DNA of 64,000 bases, from contig CAKSOW010000003.1 of NCBI GenBank assembly GCA_934479825.1, positions 66,664-130,663 of the forward strand. The letters are read 5' to 3'. Under the pieces are notes generated by a model. That model had not been told where the DNA came from, ran no database searches, and worked only from the letters and a program-made list of their open reading frames with translations. Position 1 is the stretch's first letter, and each line of letters begins with the position of its first letter. This stretch comes from an uncultured Eubacteriales bacterium. Its GTDB lineage: Bacteria > Bacillota > Clostridia > Oscillospirales > CAG-382. Both the position numbers and the translations under genes were made by a program. Positions 8,811 to 16,107 of the stretch are shown here, piece by piece.

Positions 8811-8846
8811 CGACAAAATTATACATGAAATGACCCGATTTGTCAA
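8811..8846 (-). promoter_or_regulatory. Sigma-A promoter of the exopolysaccharide operon
   Basis: The minus strand has TTGACA (8846-8841), a 17-bp spacer and TATAAT (8823-8818), a perfect consensus promoter. Transcription should start near 8811. The leader before the aptamer contains a CGCTAT/ATAGCG hairpin (8767-8791). Confidence 0.9.
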
Positions 8847-8990
8847 GCTTTTTTGAAAGTGCCGGTCAAAACGGCCAAAGCCGCGTAAATCCAGTATTTT
8901 GCGCTGTTTTCTCCCCCAAAGCAGTCAATTGTCCCGGTGCAAAGCGGATTTTTATGTGTGTCGCATTTGTAAATATTTCTCTTTTATGCT

Positions 8991-9020
8991 TTTACAACCG
9001 AAATTTTATGCTATTATATA
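8991..9020 (+). promoter_or_regulatory. Probable sigma-A promoter of topB
   Basis: TTTACA at 8991 is followed after 15-17 bp by an AT-rich -10 region reading TATTATATA (9012-9020). It lies 55 bp before the topB start and diverges from the exopolysaccharide promoter. The exact -10 register is ambiguous. Confidence 0.6.
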
Positions 9021-9075
9021 GCTAAAACAGTGAATTGCAGAACTTGTCGGAAACGCCCGACCGGAGGAAAATAAC

Positions 9076-11319
9076 ATGTCAAAAACCATTGTACTTGCGG
9101 AAAAACCGTCGGTTGCAAGAGAACTGGCCGCCGTGCTCGGCTGCCGTATACGCGGCGACGGCTGTCTTATCGGCGAAAAATACACCGTCACCTGGGCGCT
9201 CGGTCATCTTGTCACGCTGGCCGACCCGGAACAATACGACGAAAAATATAAAAAATGGTCGATGGAGACCCTGCCCATGCTCCCGGAAAAAACCGAACTG
9301 TGCGTCATTCCCGAAACCAAGAAGCAATATGCCGCCGTCAAGAAACTCATCAAGGACAAGGATACCGACTGCGTCATTATTGCCACCGACGCCGGACGCG
9401 AGGGCGAACTTGTGGCGCGCTGGATCTTGGAAAAGGCCGGCTACAAAGGGGCAATCAAACGCCTTTGGATCTCTTCACAGACCGAAAAAGCCATCAAAGA
9501 GGGCTTTGCACACTTAAAGGACGGAAAAGATTATGTCAATCTCGCCAATGCCGCCAAAGCACGTGCCGAAGCGGATTGGTTGGTCGGGCTCAATGTCACG
9601 CGCGCACTCACCTGTCACTATGGGGCAAGTCTTTCAGCCGGCCGCGTGCAGACCCCGACGCTGGCGCTCATTGTGCGCCGTGAGCAGGAAATAAGCAATT
9701 TCAAGCCGCGCGACTATTTCAACGTGCGCGCGCTTTTCAAAACGCCCGGCGGTTCGTTCTCAGCGCTTTGGAAAAACGAAAAGAAACTGTCAGCCATTTC
9801 CGATATCGACACGGCAAACGCACTTTGCGCCAAGATTAAGGGCGGCTCGTTCGCCGTGTCCGAGATTACGTCAACTACCGTCAAAAAGCCGTCGCCCGCC
9901 CTGTACGACCTTACCGAATTACAGCGCGACGCCAATAAACTCTACAAAATGTCCCCCAAGGAAACGCTTTCGGTCATGCAGCGCCTGTATGAGATCCACA
10001 AGGTGCTCACCTATCCGCGCACCGATTCGCGCTACCTTTCGGACGACATTGTTCCGACGCTTCCCGAACGGCTCCGCGCTATGCGTGTCGGAACACTTGC
10101 CGCACCGGCAAACGATGTGCTCCGCTCCGGGAAAAGCATTCACGCGTCTTGTGTGAACAATGCCAAGGTCTCGGATCACCACGCCATCATTCCGACCGAA
10201 AAAACGCCGGATCTTGCGTCGTTCAACACCGATGAAAAGCGAATCTACTTATTGGTCGCGCTCCGTTTTTTATGCTGTTTTATGCCGGATTATACCTATA
10301 AACAGATTAAGGCTACGCTAATCTGCGGCGGCGAAAGCTTTTATGCGGCAGGCAAAAGCGTCGTGGATGAAGGGTGGAAAAAACTGTCGGTCACGCCGGA
10401 CGAGGACGAGGAAAATGCAGACACCGACCAGGCGGAAATCGAAAGCGATTCGCTCCCGCCGCTCGAAAAGGGCGCCAAGCTTGTCTGTGCCGACACGCTC
10501 ATCAAGGCGCAAAAGACCTCCGCGCCCTCGCGCTATACCGAAGCCTCCCTCCTTTCCGCCATGGAGAATCCCTCCAAATACATCACCGACCGCGCTATGA
10601 AAGAATACATCGGCGGCGGACTCGGAACACCGGCCACACGGGCGGATATCATTGAAAAATTATATTCTTCGTTTTACATTGAAAAGAAAGACAACGTCAT
10701 TCATCCGACTTCCAAGGGCATCCAGATTATCGGTCTCGTTCCGCCGGAATTAAAAGAACCGCTTCTCACGGCGACCTGGGAACAGCGATTGGAGGCTATT
10801 GCGCACGGAAACGGTAAAAAAGACGAATTCATCGGCGAGATGAAGCAATATGCTGCCGAACTGGTGCGCACGGTCGCTGCAAGCGACGCCGTCTACAAAC
10901 ACGACAATGTGACGCGCACCCCCTGCCCGGTCTGCGGCAAATACATGCTGGAAGTCAAGGGCAAAAAGGGAAAAATGCTTGTCTGCCCGGACAGAACCTG
11001 CGGCTATCGGGAAAATCTTTCGGTAATCACCGGCGCAAGATGTCCCGAATGTCACAAAACCACGGAGCTCCGCGGCAAGGACGATAAACGGATTTTTGTC
11101 TGCTCTTGCGGCTTCAAGCAGAAATACGACGTCTTTACAGCTAAGCGGAAAGAAAATGCGTCTTCCGCCAACAAGCACTACGTTTCGCACTTTTTGCAGA
11201 ATCAGAACAAAGCCGAACCGAAAGGCGAAAGCGCTTTTGCCGAGGCTTTGAAAAAAGCGCTTTCCGAAAGCGGAAAGGACACGTCAAAAGCCGGGAAAGG
11301 CGGCAAAGGTAAAAAATAA
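9076..11319 (+). CDS. topB: DNA topoisomerase III, type IA
   Basis: The 747-residue cytoplasmic enzyme passes single strands through a transient nick to remove negative supercoils and decatenate DNA. The N-terminal Toprim domain has LAEKPSVARELA and IATDAGREGEL (about residue 103). The catalytic tyrosine lies in LTYPRTDSRYL (Tyr313). Late motifs GGGLGTPATRADIIEKL are present. The C-terminus carries two four-cysteine zinc ribbons (CPVCGKY to CPDRTCGY, then CPECHK to CSCGF) and a basic Lys/Gly tail. An AGGAGG-like site precedes the ATG at 9076. The stop overlaps the next start (TAATG), so the NUDIX gene is co-transcribed. Confidence 0.96.
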   Translation: MSKTIVLAEKPSVARELAAVLGCRIRGDGCLIGEKYTVTWALGHLVTLADPEQYDEKYKKWSMETLPMLPEKTELCVIPETKKQYAAVKKLIKDKDTDCVIIATDAGREGELVARWILEKAGYKGAIKRLWISSQTEKAIKEGFAHLKDGKDYVNLANAAKARAEADWLVGLNVTRALTCHYGASLSAGRVQTPTLALIVRREQEISNFKPRDYFNVRALFKTPGGSFSALWKNEKKLSAISDIDTANALCAKIKGGSFAVSEITSTTVKKPSPALYDLTELQRDANKLYKMSPKETLSVMQRLYEIHKVLTYPRTDSRYLSDDIVPTLPERLRAMRVGTLAAPANDVLRSGKSIHASCVNNAKVSDHHAIIPTEKTPDLASFNTDEKRIYLLVALRFLCCFMPDYTYKQIKATLICGGESFYAAGKSVVDEGWKKLSVTPDEDEENADTDQAEIESDSLPPLEKGAKLVCADTLIKAQKTSAPSRYTEASLLSAMENPSKYITDRAMKEYIGGGLGTPATRADIIEKLYSSFYIEKKDNVIHPTSKGIQIIGLVPPELKEPLLTATWEQRLEAIAHGNGKKDEFIGEMKQYAAELVRTVAASDAVYKHDNVTRTPCPVCGKYMLEVKGKKGKMLVCPDRTCGYRENLSVITGARCPECHKTTELRGKDDKRIFVCSCGFKQKYDVFTAKRKENASSANKHYVSHFLQNQNKAEPKGESAFAEALKKALSESGKDTSKAGKGGKGKK

Positions 11320-11953
11320 TGCAAAATCAGAACAGAGAGAAATGGCTGTCCTGGACCATGGAAATCCAAAGTCTTGCGCAGGCAGGGCTTGCCTACACGA
11401 CGAATGTTTACGATATAGAACGCTATGAGCGGCTTCGGGACATTTCTGCGGAAATGATGGCGGAAAAGACCGGCTATCCGCTTGAAAAGGTGAAAGACCT
11501 CTTTTGCAGCGAAGCCGGCTATCAGACGCCGAAGATCGATACGCGCGCCGTTGTGTTTAAATTAAAGACGGAAAAATTCTTCTCACACACGAAAAAAACG
11601 GAACATGGGCGCTGCCGGGCGGCTGGTGCGACGTACTGCAATCGGTCGGCTCCAACACGGTCAAGGAGTTGAAAGAAGAAACGGGACTTGACGGAAACCC
11701 CGTGCGTTTAGTGGCCGTTCAAGATCGGAACAAGCACAATTTTCCGCTCTATGCCTACGGTATCTGCAAAGTTTTTATTCTCTGCGAAGTGACCGGAGGG
11801 CAGTTTGAACCCAACAGCGAAACCACTGAAATCGCCTATTTTGCGCTGGATTCGCTTCCCGAAAATCTGGCCAACGAAAAAACGACCGCCGAGCAGATAA
11901 AACTGTGCTTTGAAGCGTATGAAAATCCGGATATGCCAGTCTATTTCGACTGA
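11319..11953 (+). pseudogene. NUDIX hydrolase interrupted by a -1 frameshift
   Basis: The first 81 codons encode a normal N-terminal domain of a NUDIX subfamily (EKWLSWTMEIQSLAQAGLAY, GYQTPKIDTRAVVFK). After 11561 the matching continuation is in the -1 frame: KDGKILLTHEKNGTWALPGG, a NUDIX box (GGWCDV, KELKEETGL) and a conserved end (CFEAYENPDMPVYFD). Restoring one A in the run at 11559-11561 would join the halves, so a one-base deletion in a homopolymer explains the break. It may be a true pseudogene or a sequencing error. In the NUDIX box the first Glu is replaced by Gln. The family hydrolyses nucleoside-diphosphate-linked compounds. Confidence 0.85.
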
Positions 11954-12041
11954 ATGGCGTTAAATTCGGAAAACATTTGAATAATTTTGGCAAGTGCCGT
12001 CTCACTTTCATCGGTTATCACACAAAATTCATGAAATACGC

Positions 12042-12070
12042 TTTACAAAAGCATAAAAAGCTGTTATAAT
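12042..12070 (+). promoter_or_regulatory. Sigma-A promoter of yerC
   Basis: TTTACA (12042-12047), a 17-bp spacer and TATAAT (12065-12070) lie 56 bp before the start codon. Confidence 0.85.
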
Positions 12071-12125
12071 AATATGTAATGATTTTCTGCGGCGAAAGCC
12101 GTCTGTTTCAGAAAGGACAACGTTC

Positions 12126-12419
12126 ATGAACGAAAAGCTCAAAAGTGCGGATGTCAATAATCTTTTTCATGCAATCTTATCTTTAAAGGACATAAACGAA
12201 TGCTATGATCTGTTTGAGGATCTGTGCACGGTCGCCGAGATCAAGGAAATGGCCAAGCGTTTCCGTGCAGCCAAAATGCTGTCGGACGGGGCAAAATATA
12301 CCGAAATATCCGACGCGACCGGTTTATCCACCGCGACCATCAGCCGTGTGAACCGTTCCTTGAAATACGGCACGGACGGCTACATGAAAATGCTTGCGAG
12401 AATCGATTATGAAGACTAA
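12126..12419 (+). CDS. YerC/YecD family TrpR-related DNA-binding protein
   Basis: This is a 97-residue helical protein with the TrpR-superfamily helix-turn-helix (about residues 58-80, YTEISDATGLSTATISRVNR). YerC-type proteins are short DNA-binding regulators without the Trp-sensing residues of TrpR; the effector and regulon are not known. It has its own consensus promoter and an AAAGGA site 7 bp before the ATG. Its 3' end overlaps the methyltransferase gene by 11 bp, which suggests co-translation. Confidence 0.88.
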   Translation: MNEKLKSADVNNLFHAILSLKDINECYDLFEDLCTVAEIKEMAKRFRAAKMLSDGAKYTEISDATGLSTATISRVNRSLKYGTDGYMKMLARIDYED

Positions 12420-13179
12420 CGAATACGGGAAGTATCTGTCGGAAGCATACGACATACTGGAAACCGATGTAAACTACGAGGAGTGGGCGGAGTTTTATCT
12501 TGCCTGCATGCAGAAATTTACGGGCAAAAAGCCGGTACATGTATGCGATATGGCTTGCGGCACAGGAAAATTATCGGTCGCGTTAGACAAGCGCGGCTGT
12601 AAAGTGACAGCTTTCGACCTGTCCGAAGAGATGTTAACGCTTGCGGACAAACGCGCCCGCGAGGAAGATGCCGGCAATGTCCGCTTTACCCGGCAGGATT
12701 TGCGCGATTTCCGCGTCTACACGCCGGCGGAATTATGCGTATGCATGATGGACGGAATCAATTGTCTCGGCACGCCGACCGATGTTTCAAGCGCCTTTGA
12801 AAGTGTTTACCGGGCGCTCACAGACGGCGGTCTTTTCATTTTTGATGTCAATTCACGGCATAAATTTGAAGAGACCTACGGCGAAAACGCATATCTTCTG
12901 GAAAATGAAAACGTCTTTTTGGCTTGGCAGAATTTTTATGAGCCGTCTGCCAAAAAATGCGACATGTTTCTCACGTTTTTCGTCCAAAACGAGGACGGAA
13001 AGTACGAGCGGTTCGACGAATCGATACGCGAGCGCATGTATCCGGCAAAAACATTAGACCGCTTGCTTGACCGCGCCGGTTTCGACGTGCTTTGCCGCAC
13101 ATCGGACTTTGATTTTACCCCGGCAGATGAAACGGTATGTGACCGCATCTTCTACATCTGCCGTAAAAAGGATGAATAG
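12409..13179 (+). CDS. Class I SAM-dependent methyltransferase
   Basis: The ATG at 12409 is preferred over an upstream in-frame ATG at 12394 because the family starts MKTNEYGKYLSEAYD; it gives 256 residues. Motif I for S-adenosylmethionine binding is VCDMACGTGKLSVAL (about residues 45-59), followed by FDLSEEML and a motif around FIFDVNSRHKFEETYG. The protein resembles UbiE/YqeM-like small-molecule methyltransferases of Firmicutes. The substrate is unknown. It overlaps the yerC stop codon. Confidence 0.85.
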   Translation: MKTNEYGKYLSEAYDILETDVNYEEWAEFYLACMQKFTGKKPVHVCDMACGTGKLSVALDKRGCKVTAFDLSEEMLTLADKRAREEDAGNVRFTRQDLRDFRVYTPAELCVCMMDGINCLGTPTDVSSAFESVYRALTDGGLFIFDVNSRHKFEETYGENAYLLENENVFLAWQNFYEPSAKKCDMFLTFFVQNEDGKYERFDESIRERMYPAKTLDRLLDRAGFDVLCRTSDFDFTPADETVCDRIFYICRKKDE

Positions 13180-13266
13180 CCACCTATAAAAGCACTGCGC
13201 AAGAGCATTTGCGGCTGTTTTTCCGCCTTTTTACTTTTTATTTCACTCATCTCCAAGGAGTACGCC

Positions 13267-14154
13267 ATGCTCGGAAATACCATCACCAGAGCCATGACCG
13301 TCTGCGGAAACGCACGCGTCATTCTGATAAATTCGCGCGAAATGGTAAACGACGCCATTCGCATTCACCATTTGTCGCCGACGGCGGCCGCCGCTCTCGG
13401 ACGCACCCTGACAGCCGCCTCCATGATCGGCGTTATGCTCAAAAACAAGGACGATTCGGTCACCGTTTCTTTTAACGGAGACGGCGTTTGCGGCAAGATT
13501 TTAGCGGTAGCCGACTATTACGGCAACACAAAAGGATATGTCGAACATCCCGAAGCCGACCTGCCGCTCAATTCCAAGGGAAAACTCGATGTTGCCGGTG
13601 CGGTCGGGCACGGCATGCTTTATATTGTGCGCGACGAGGGCGCAAAAGAACCTTACGTCGGCGCAACGCCGATCGTGTCAGGCGAGATTGCCGAGGACAT
13701 CACCGATTATTATGCCCGAAGCGAGCAGATTCCGACAGTCTGTGCGCTTGGCGTATTGGTCGGAAACGATTATACCTGCCGATCAGCCGGCGGCTACATG
13801 ATCCAACTGTTACCCGGCGCGGACGAGGCGTTCATCGACAAACTGGAAGCGCGTATTCCCCTCATTCCGCCGGTTTCGACGCTGTTTTCAACCGGAAAGA
13901 CCAACGCCGAATATTTAAAGGACATCATGGGCGACATTGCATGCGACATTTTCGATGAAGCCGATGTCTCCTATCACTGCGACTGCACCAAAAGCCGTGT
14001 GGAACGGGCGCTCATCAGCATTGGGGAAAAAGAATTAAACGAAATGATTGACGAGAACAAGAATTTCGACGTCACCTGCCAGTTCTGCGACAAGATCTAC
14101 ACCTTTACGCCGGACGATCTGCGGCAACTCTTGAAAAGGGCAAAAAACAAATGA
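13267..14154 (+). CDS. hslO: Hsp33 redox-regulated holdase chaperone
   Basis: The 295-residue cytoplasmic protein has the Hsp33 start (NTITRAMTVCGNARVILIN) and the conserved SGEIAEDITDYYARSEQIP. The C-terminal redox switch is complete: CxC in YHCDCTKSRVE (about residue 238) and CxxC in CQFCDKIY (about 271), which bind zinc when reduced and form disulfides under oxidative stress to activate the chaperone. An AAGGAG site precedes the start. The stop overlaps the miaB start as ATGA, so translation is coupled. Confidence 0.96.
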   Translation: MLGNTITRAMTVCGNARVILINSREMVNDAIRIHHLSPTAAAALGRTLTAASMIGVMLKNKDDSVTVSFNGDGVCGKILAVADYYGNTKGYVEHPEADLPLNSKGKLDVAGAVGHGMLYIVRDEGAKEPYVGATPIVSGEIAEDITDYYARSEQIPTVCALGVLVGNDYTCRSAGGYMIQLLPGADEAFIDKLEARIPLIPPVSTLFSTGKTNAEYLKDIMGDIACDIFDEADVSYHCDCTKSRVERALISIGEKELNEMIDENKNFDVTCQFCDKIYTFTPDDLRQLLKRAKNK

Positions 14155-15593
14155 CCATTCACAAAACAAACGTTTTAAACGAAAACACGGACGATATAGC
14201 CAATCAGAAAAAATATGCCGACCGCGTGCGGCTTTTGCTAAGTGAAAAAGAAAAACGCTTAGGCAGAAAGCTTGCCGTTTTTGTTCAGACCTTCGGCTGC
14301 CAGCAGAACGAAGCCGACAGTGAGCGTTTGATCGGCTCGGCCTTGTCGCTCGGCTACGAAAAGGCCGACGCGCCCGAAAAGGCGGATCTCATCATCTACA
14401 ACACCTGTGCGGTGCGCGAGCATGCCGAATTGAAAGCATTGTCCAAGACCGGACAGTTAAAACATATCAAAGCCGCCAATCCCGAACTGTTGGTCGGACT
14501 TTGGGGCTGCATGGTAAACCAAGAGCACCGCGTTTCCGATATCAAAAACAAATACCCTTATGTCGATTTCGTAGCCGGCACGAACATGCTGCACCGGTTA
14601 CCCGAAATTTTATGCGACGTATTGGTCAATCACCGCCGCCGCTACTATGTGGAGGACGGCGATACGCCGATTGTGGAGGGAGTGCCGGTCAGCCGCGAAA
14701 GCGATATCAAAGCATGGCTTTCCATCATGTACGGCTGCGACAATTTCTGCACCTACTGCGTTGTGCCGCATGTGCGCGGCAGAGAGCGGAGCAGAAAGCC
14801 GGATTCGGTGATTGAAGAAGCAAGGGAACTCATTGACAGCGGTTGCCGGGAGATCACTTTACTCGGGCAAAATGTCAATTCCTATGGCAAAGGGCTTGAA
14901 GAACCGTGCAGTTTTGCACAGCTTTTAGAAAAAGTCTGCTCGCTTGACGGTGACTATTTAGTCCGTTTCATGACTTCTCACCCGAAAGACGTTTCGGATG
15001 AGCTGATCGAGGTCATGCGCACGCATCCTCATGCCGCAAGGCACTTTCATTTGCCGGTACAGTCCGGAAACAACCGTATCCTTGCGAAAATGAACCGCAA
15101 ATACACCCGCGAAGCCTATATGGAGGTCGTGAAAAAGCTGCGCGCCGCCATGCCGGATATCACCTTAACGACCGATATTATCATCGGTTTTCCCGGAGAA
15201 ACGGCCGAGGAATTTGAGGATACGTTAAACTTGGTGCGCGAGGTTGGATACGATTCCATTTTCGCGTTCATCTATTCACCGCGCAAAGGTACGCCGGCGG
15301 CTGACATGGACGATCCCGTTACCTATGAGGAAAAGACTGAGCGCTTTGCCCGGCTTATGGCTCTGCACCATGAAAACATCGTGCGCATAAATGAGACGTT
15401 TGTGGGCAAAACAATAAAGGTTTTATGTGAGACGCCGGACACACCCGACAACACGTCCTTTTCCGGCCGCAGTTCGGGCAACAAACTCATCCGCTTTACC
15501 GCGCCGCGCGGTTCGGCACTCTATGGAAAGTTTGTGGATGTGAAAATCGACCGTGCCGGAGACGTACAGATTTACGGTGAAGCGGTTTTATAG
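14151..15593 (+). CDS. miaB: tRNA-2-methylthio-N6-dimethylallyladenosine synthase
   Basis: The 480-residue radical-SAM methylthiotransferase modifies A37 of tRNAs that read UNN codons. The N-terminal UPF0004 domain has VQTFGCQQNEADSE with cluster-binding Cys residues. The radical-SAM motif is YGCDNFCTYCVVPHVRGRE. Later family motifs are QSGNNRILAKMNRKYTREAY and TDIIIGFPGETAEEF, and a C-terminal TRAM domain (about 405-475) contains FSGRSSGNKL. It overlaps hslO by 4 bp. In Bacillus the same gene sits next to ymcA, which is also the case here. Confidence 0.95.
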   Translation: MTIHKTNVLNENTDDIANQKKYADRVRLLLSEKEKRLGRKLAVFVQTFGCQQNEADSERLIGSALSLGYEKADAPEKADLIIYNTCAVREHAELKALSKTGQLKHIKAANPELLVGLWGCMVNQEHRVSDIKNKYPYVDFVAGTNMLHRLPEILCDVLVNHRRRYYVEDGDTPIVEGVPVSRESDIKAWLSIMYGCDNFCTYCVVPHVRGRERSRKPDSVIEEARELIDSGCREITLLGQNVNSYGKGLEEPCSFAQLLEKVCSLDGDYLVRFMTSHPKDVSDELIEVMRTHPHAARHFHLPVQSGNNRILAKMNRKYTREAYMEVVKKLRAAMPDITLTTDIIIGFPGETAEEFEDTLNLVREVGYDSIFAFIYSPRKGTPAADMDDPVTYEEKTERFARLMALHHENIVRINETFVGKTIKVLCETPDTPDNTSFSGRSSGNKLIRFTAPRGSALYGKFVDVKIDRAGDVQIYGEAVL

Positions 15594-15624
15594 CCGATAC
15601 GCCTAAAACCCGGAAAGGAAAACT

Positions 15625-16050
15625 ATGGGAAACAACGAAATTATTGAGCTTGCCAAGTCCCTTGGCGAAGCGTTGAAAAACTGCGAAGAATACAAGGCTT
15701 TCTGCGAAACACGCGATGAAATGCGGAAAAACGTCCTTTTAAAGGAACAATTAGACGAATTTAAGGTTCAGAAGAGCGTTTTGGAAGTGGAAAAGGAAAA
15801 GGGCGAACCGGACGAACACGTCGTGGACGTCCTTTCGGCACGTCTTGAAGTCTTATATAAGCAGATCACGGAAAATCCGCAGATGAAAGCCTACACGAAA
15901 GCCGAAGAGGATTTAAACCTGTTAATGAATGCGGTCAATATGACCATTTCCTCCTACATCGGTGCGGAAGAATACACCGCTGATGCCTCCGAGGACGAGG
16001 ACGCAGAGGGCTGCACGCACAACTGCTCGACCTGCCGCGGCTGTCATTAA
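15625..16050 (+). CDS. YlbF/YmcA family protein with a C-terminal Cys cluster
   Basis: The 141-residue helical protein has the Com_YlbF core (about residues 5-110) and a C-terminal tail with Cys130, Cys134, Cys137 and Cys140 (CTHNCSTCRGCH). In Bacillus the YlbF-YmcA-YaaT complex acts with RNase Y in mRNA maturation and carries [4Fe-4S] clusters; the Cys tail fits cluster binding. The position between miaB and mutS matches the ymcA locus of Bacillus, but the Cys tail is also a feature of YlbF, so the exact member is not fixed. An acidic stretch (DASEDEDAEG) precedes the tail. Confidence 0.8.
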   Translation: MGNNEIIELAKSLGEALKNCEEYKAFCETRDEMRKNVLLKEQLDEFKVQKSVLEVEKEKGEPDEHVVDVLSARLEVLYKQITENPQMKAYTKAEEDLNLLMNAVNMTISSYIGAEEYTADASEDEDAEGCTHNCSTCRGCH

Positions 16051-16107
16051 AACCGACAGCAAAATACAAAACTTTTTCCGCAAAACGACACGAAAGGGGT
16101 GGTTTGC

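Noticed and set aside
11556..11580. Programmed -1 ribosomal frameshift in the NUDIX gene
   Set aside because: No X-XXY-YYZ slippery heptamer in the zero frame and no downstream pseudoknot was evident; a base deletion is simpler.
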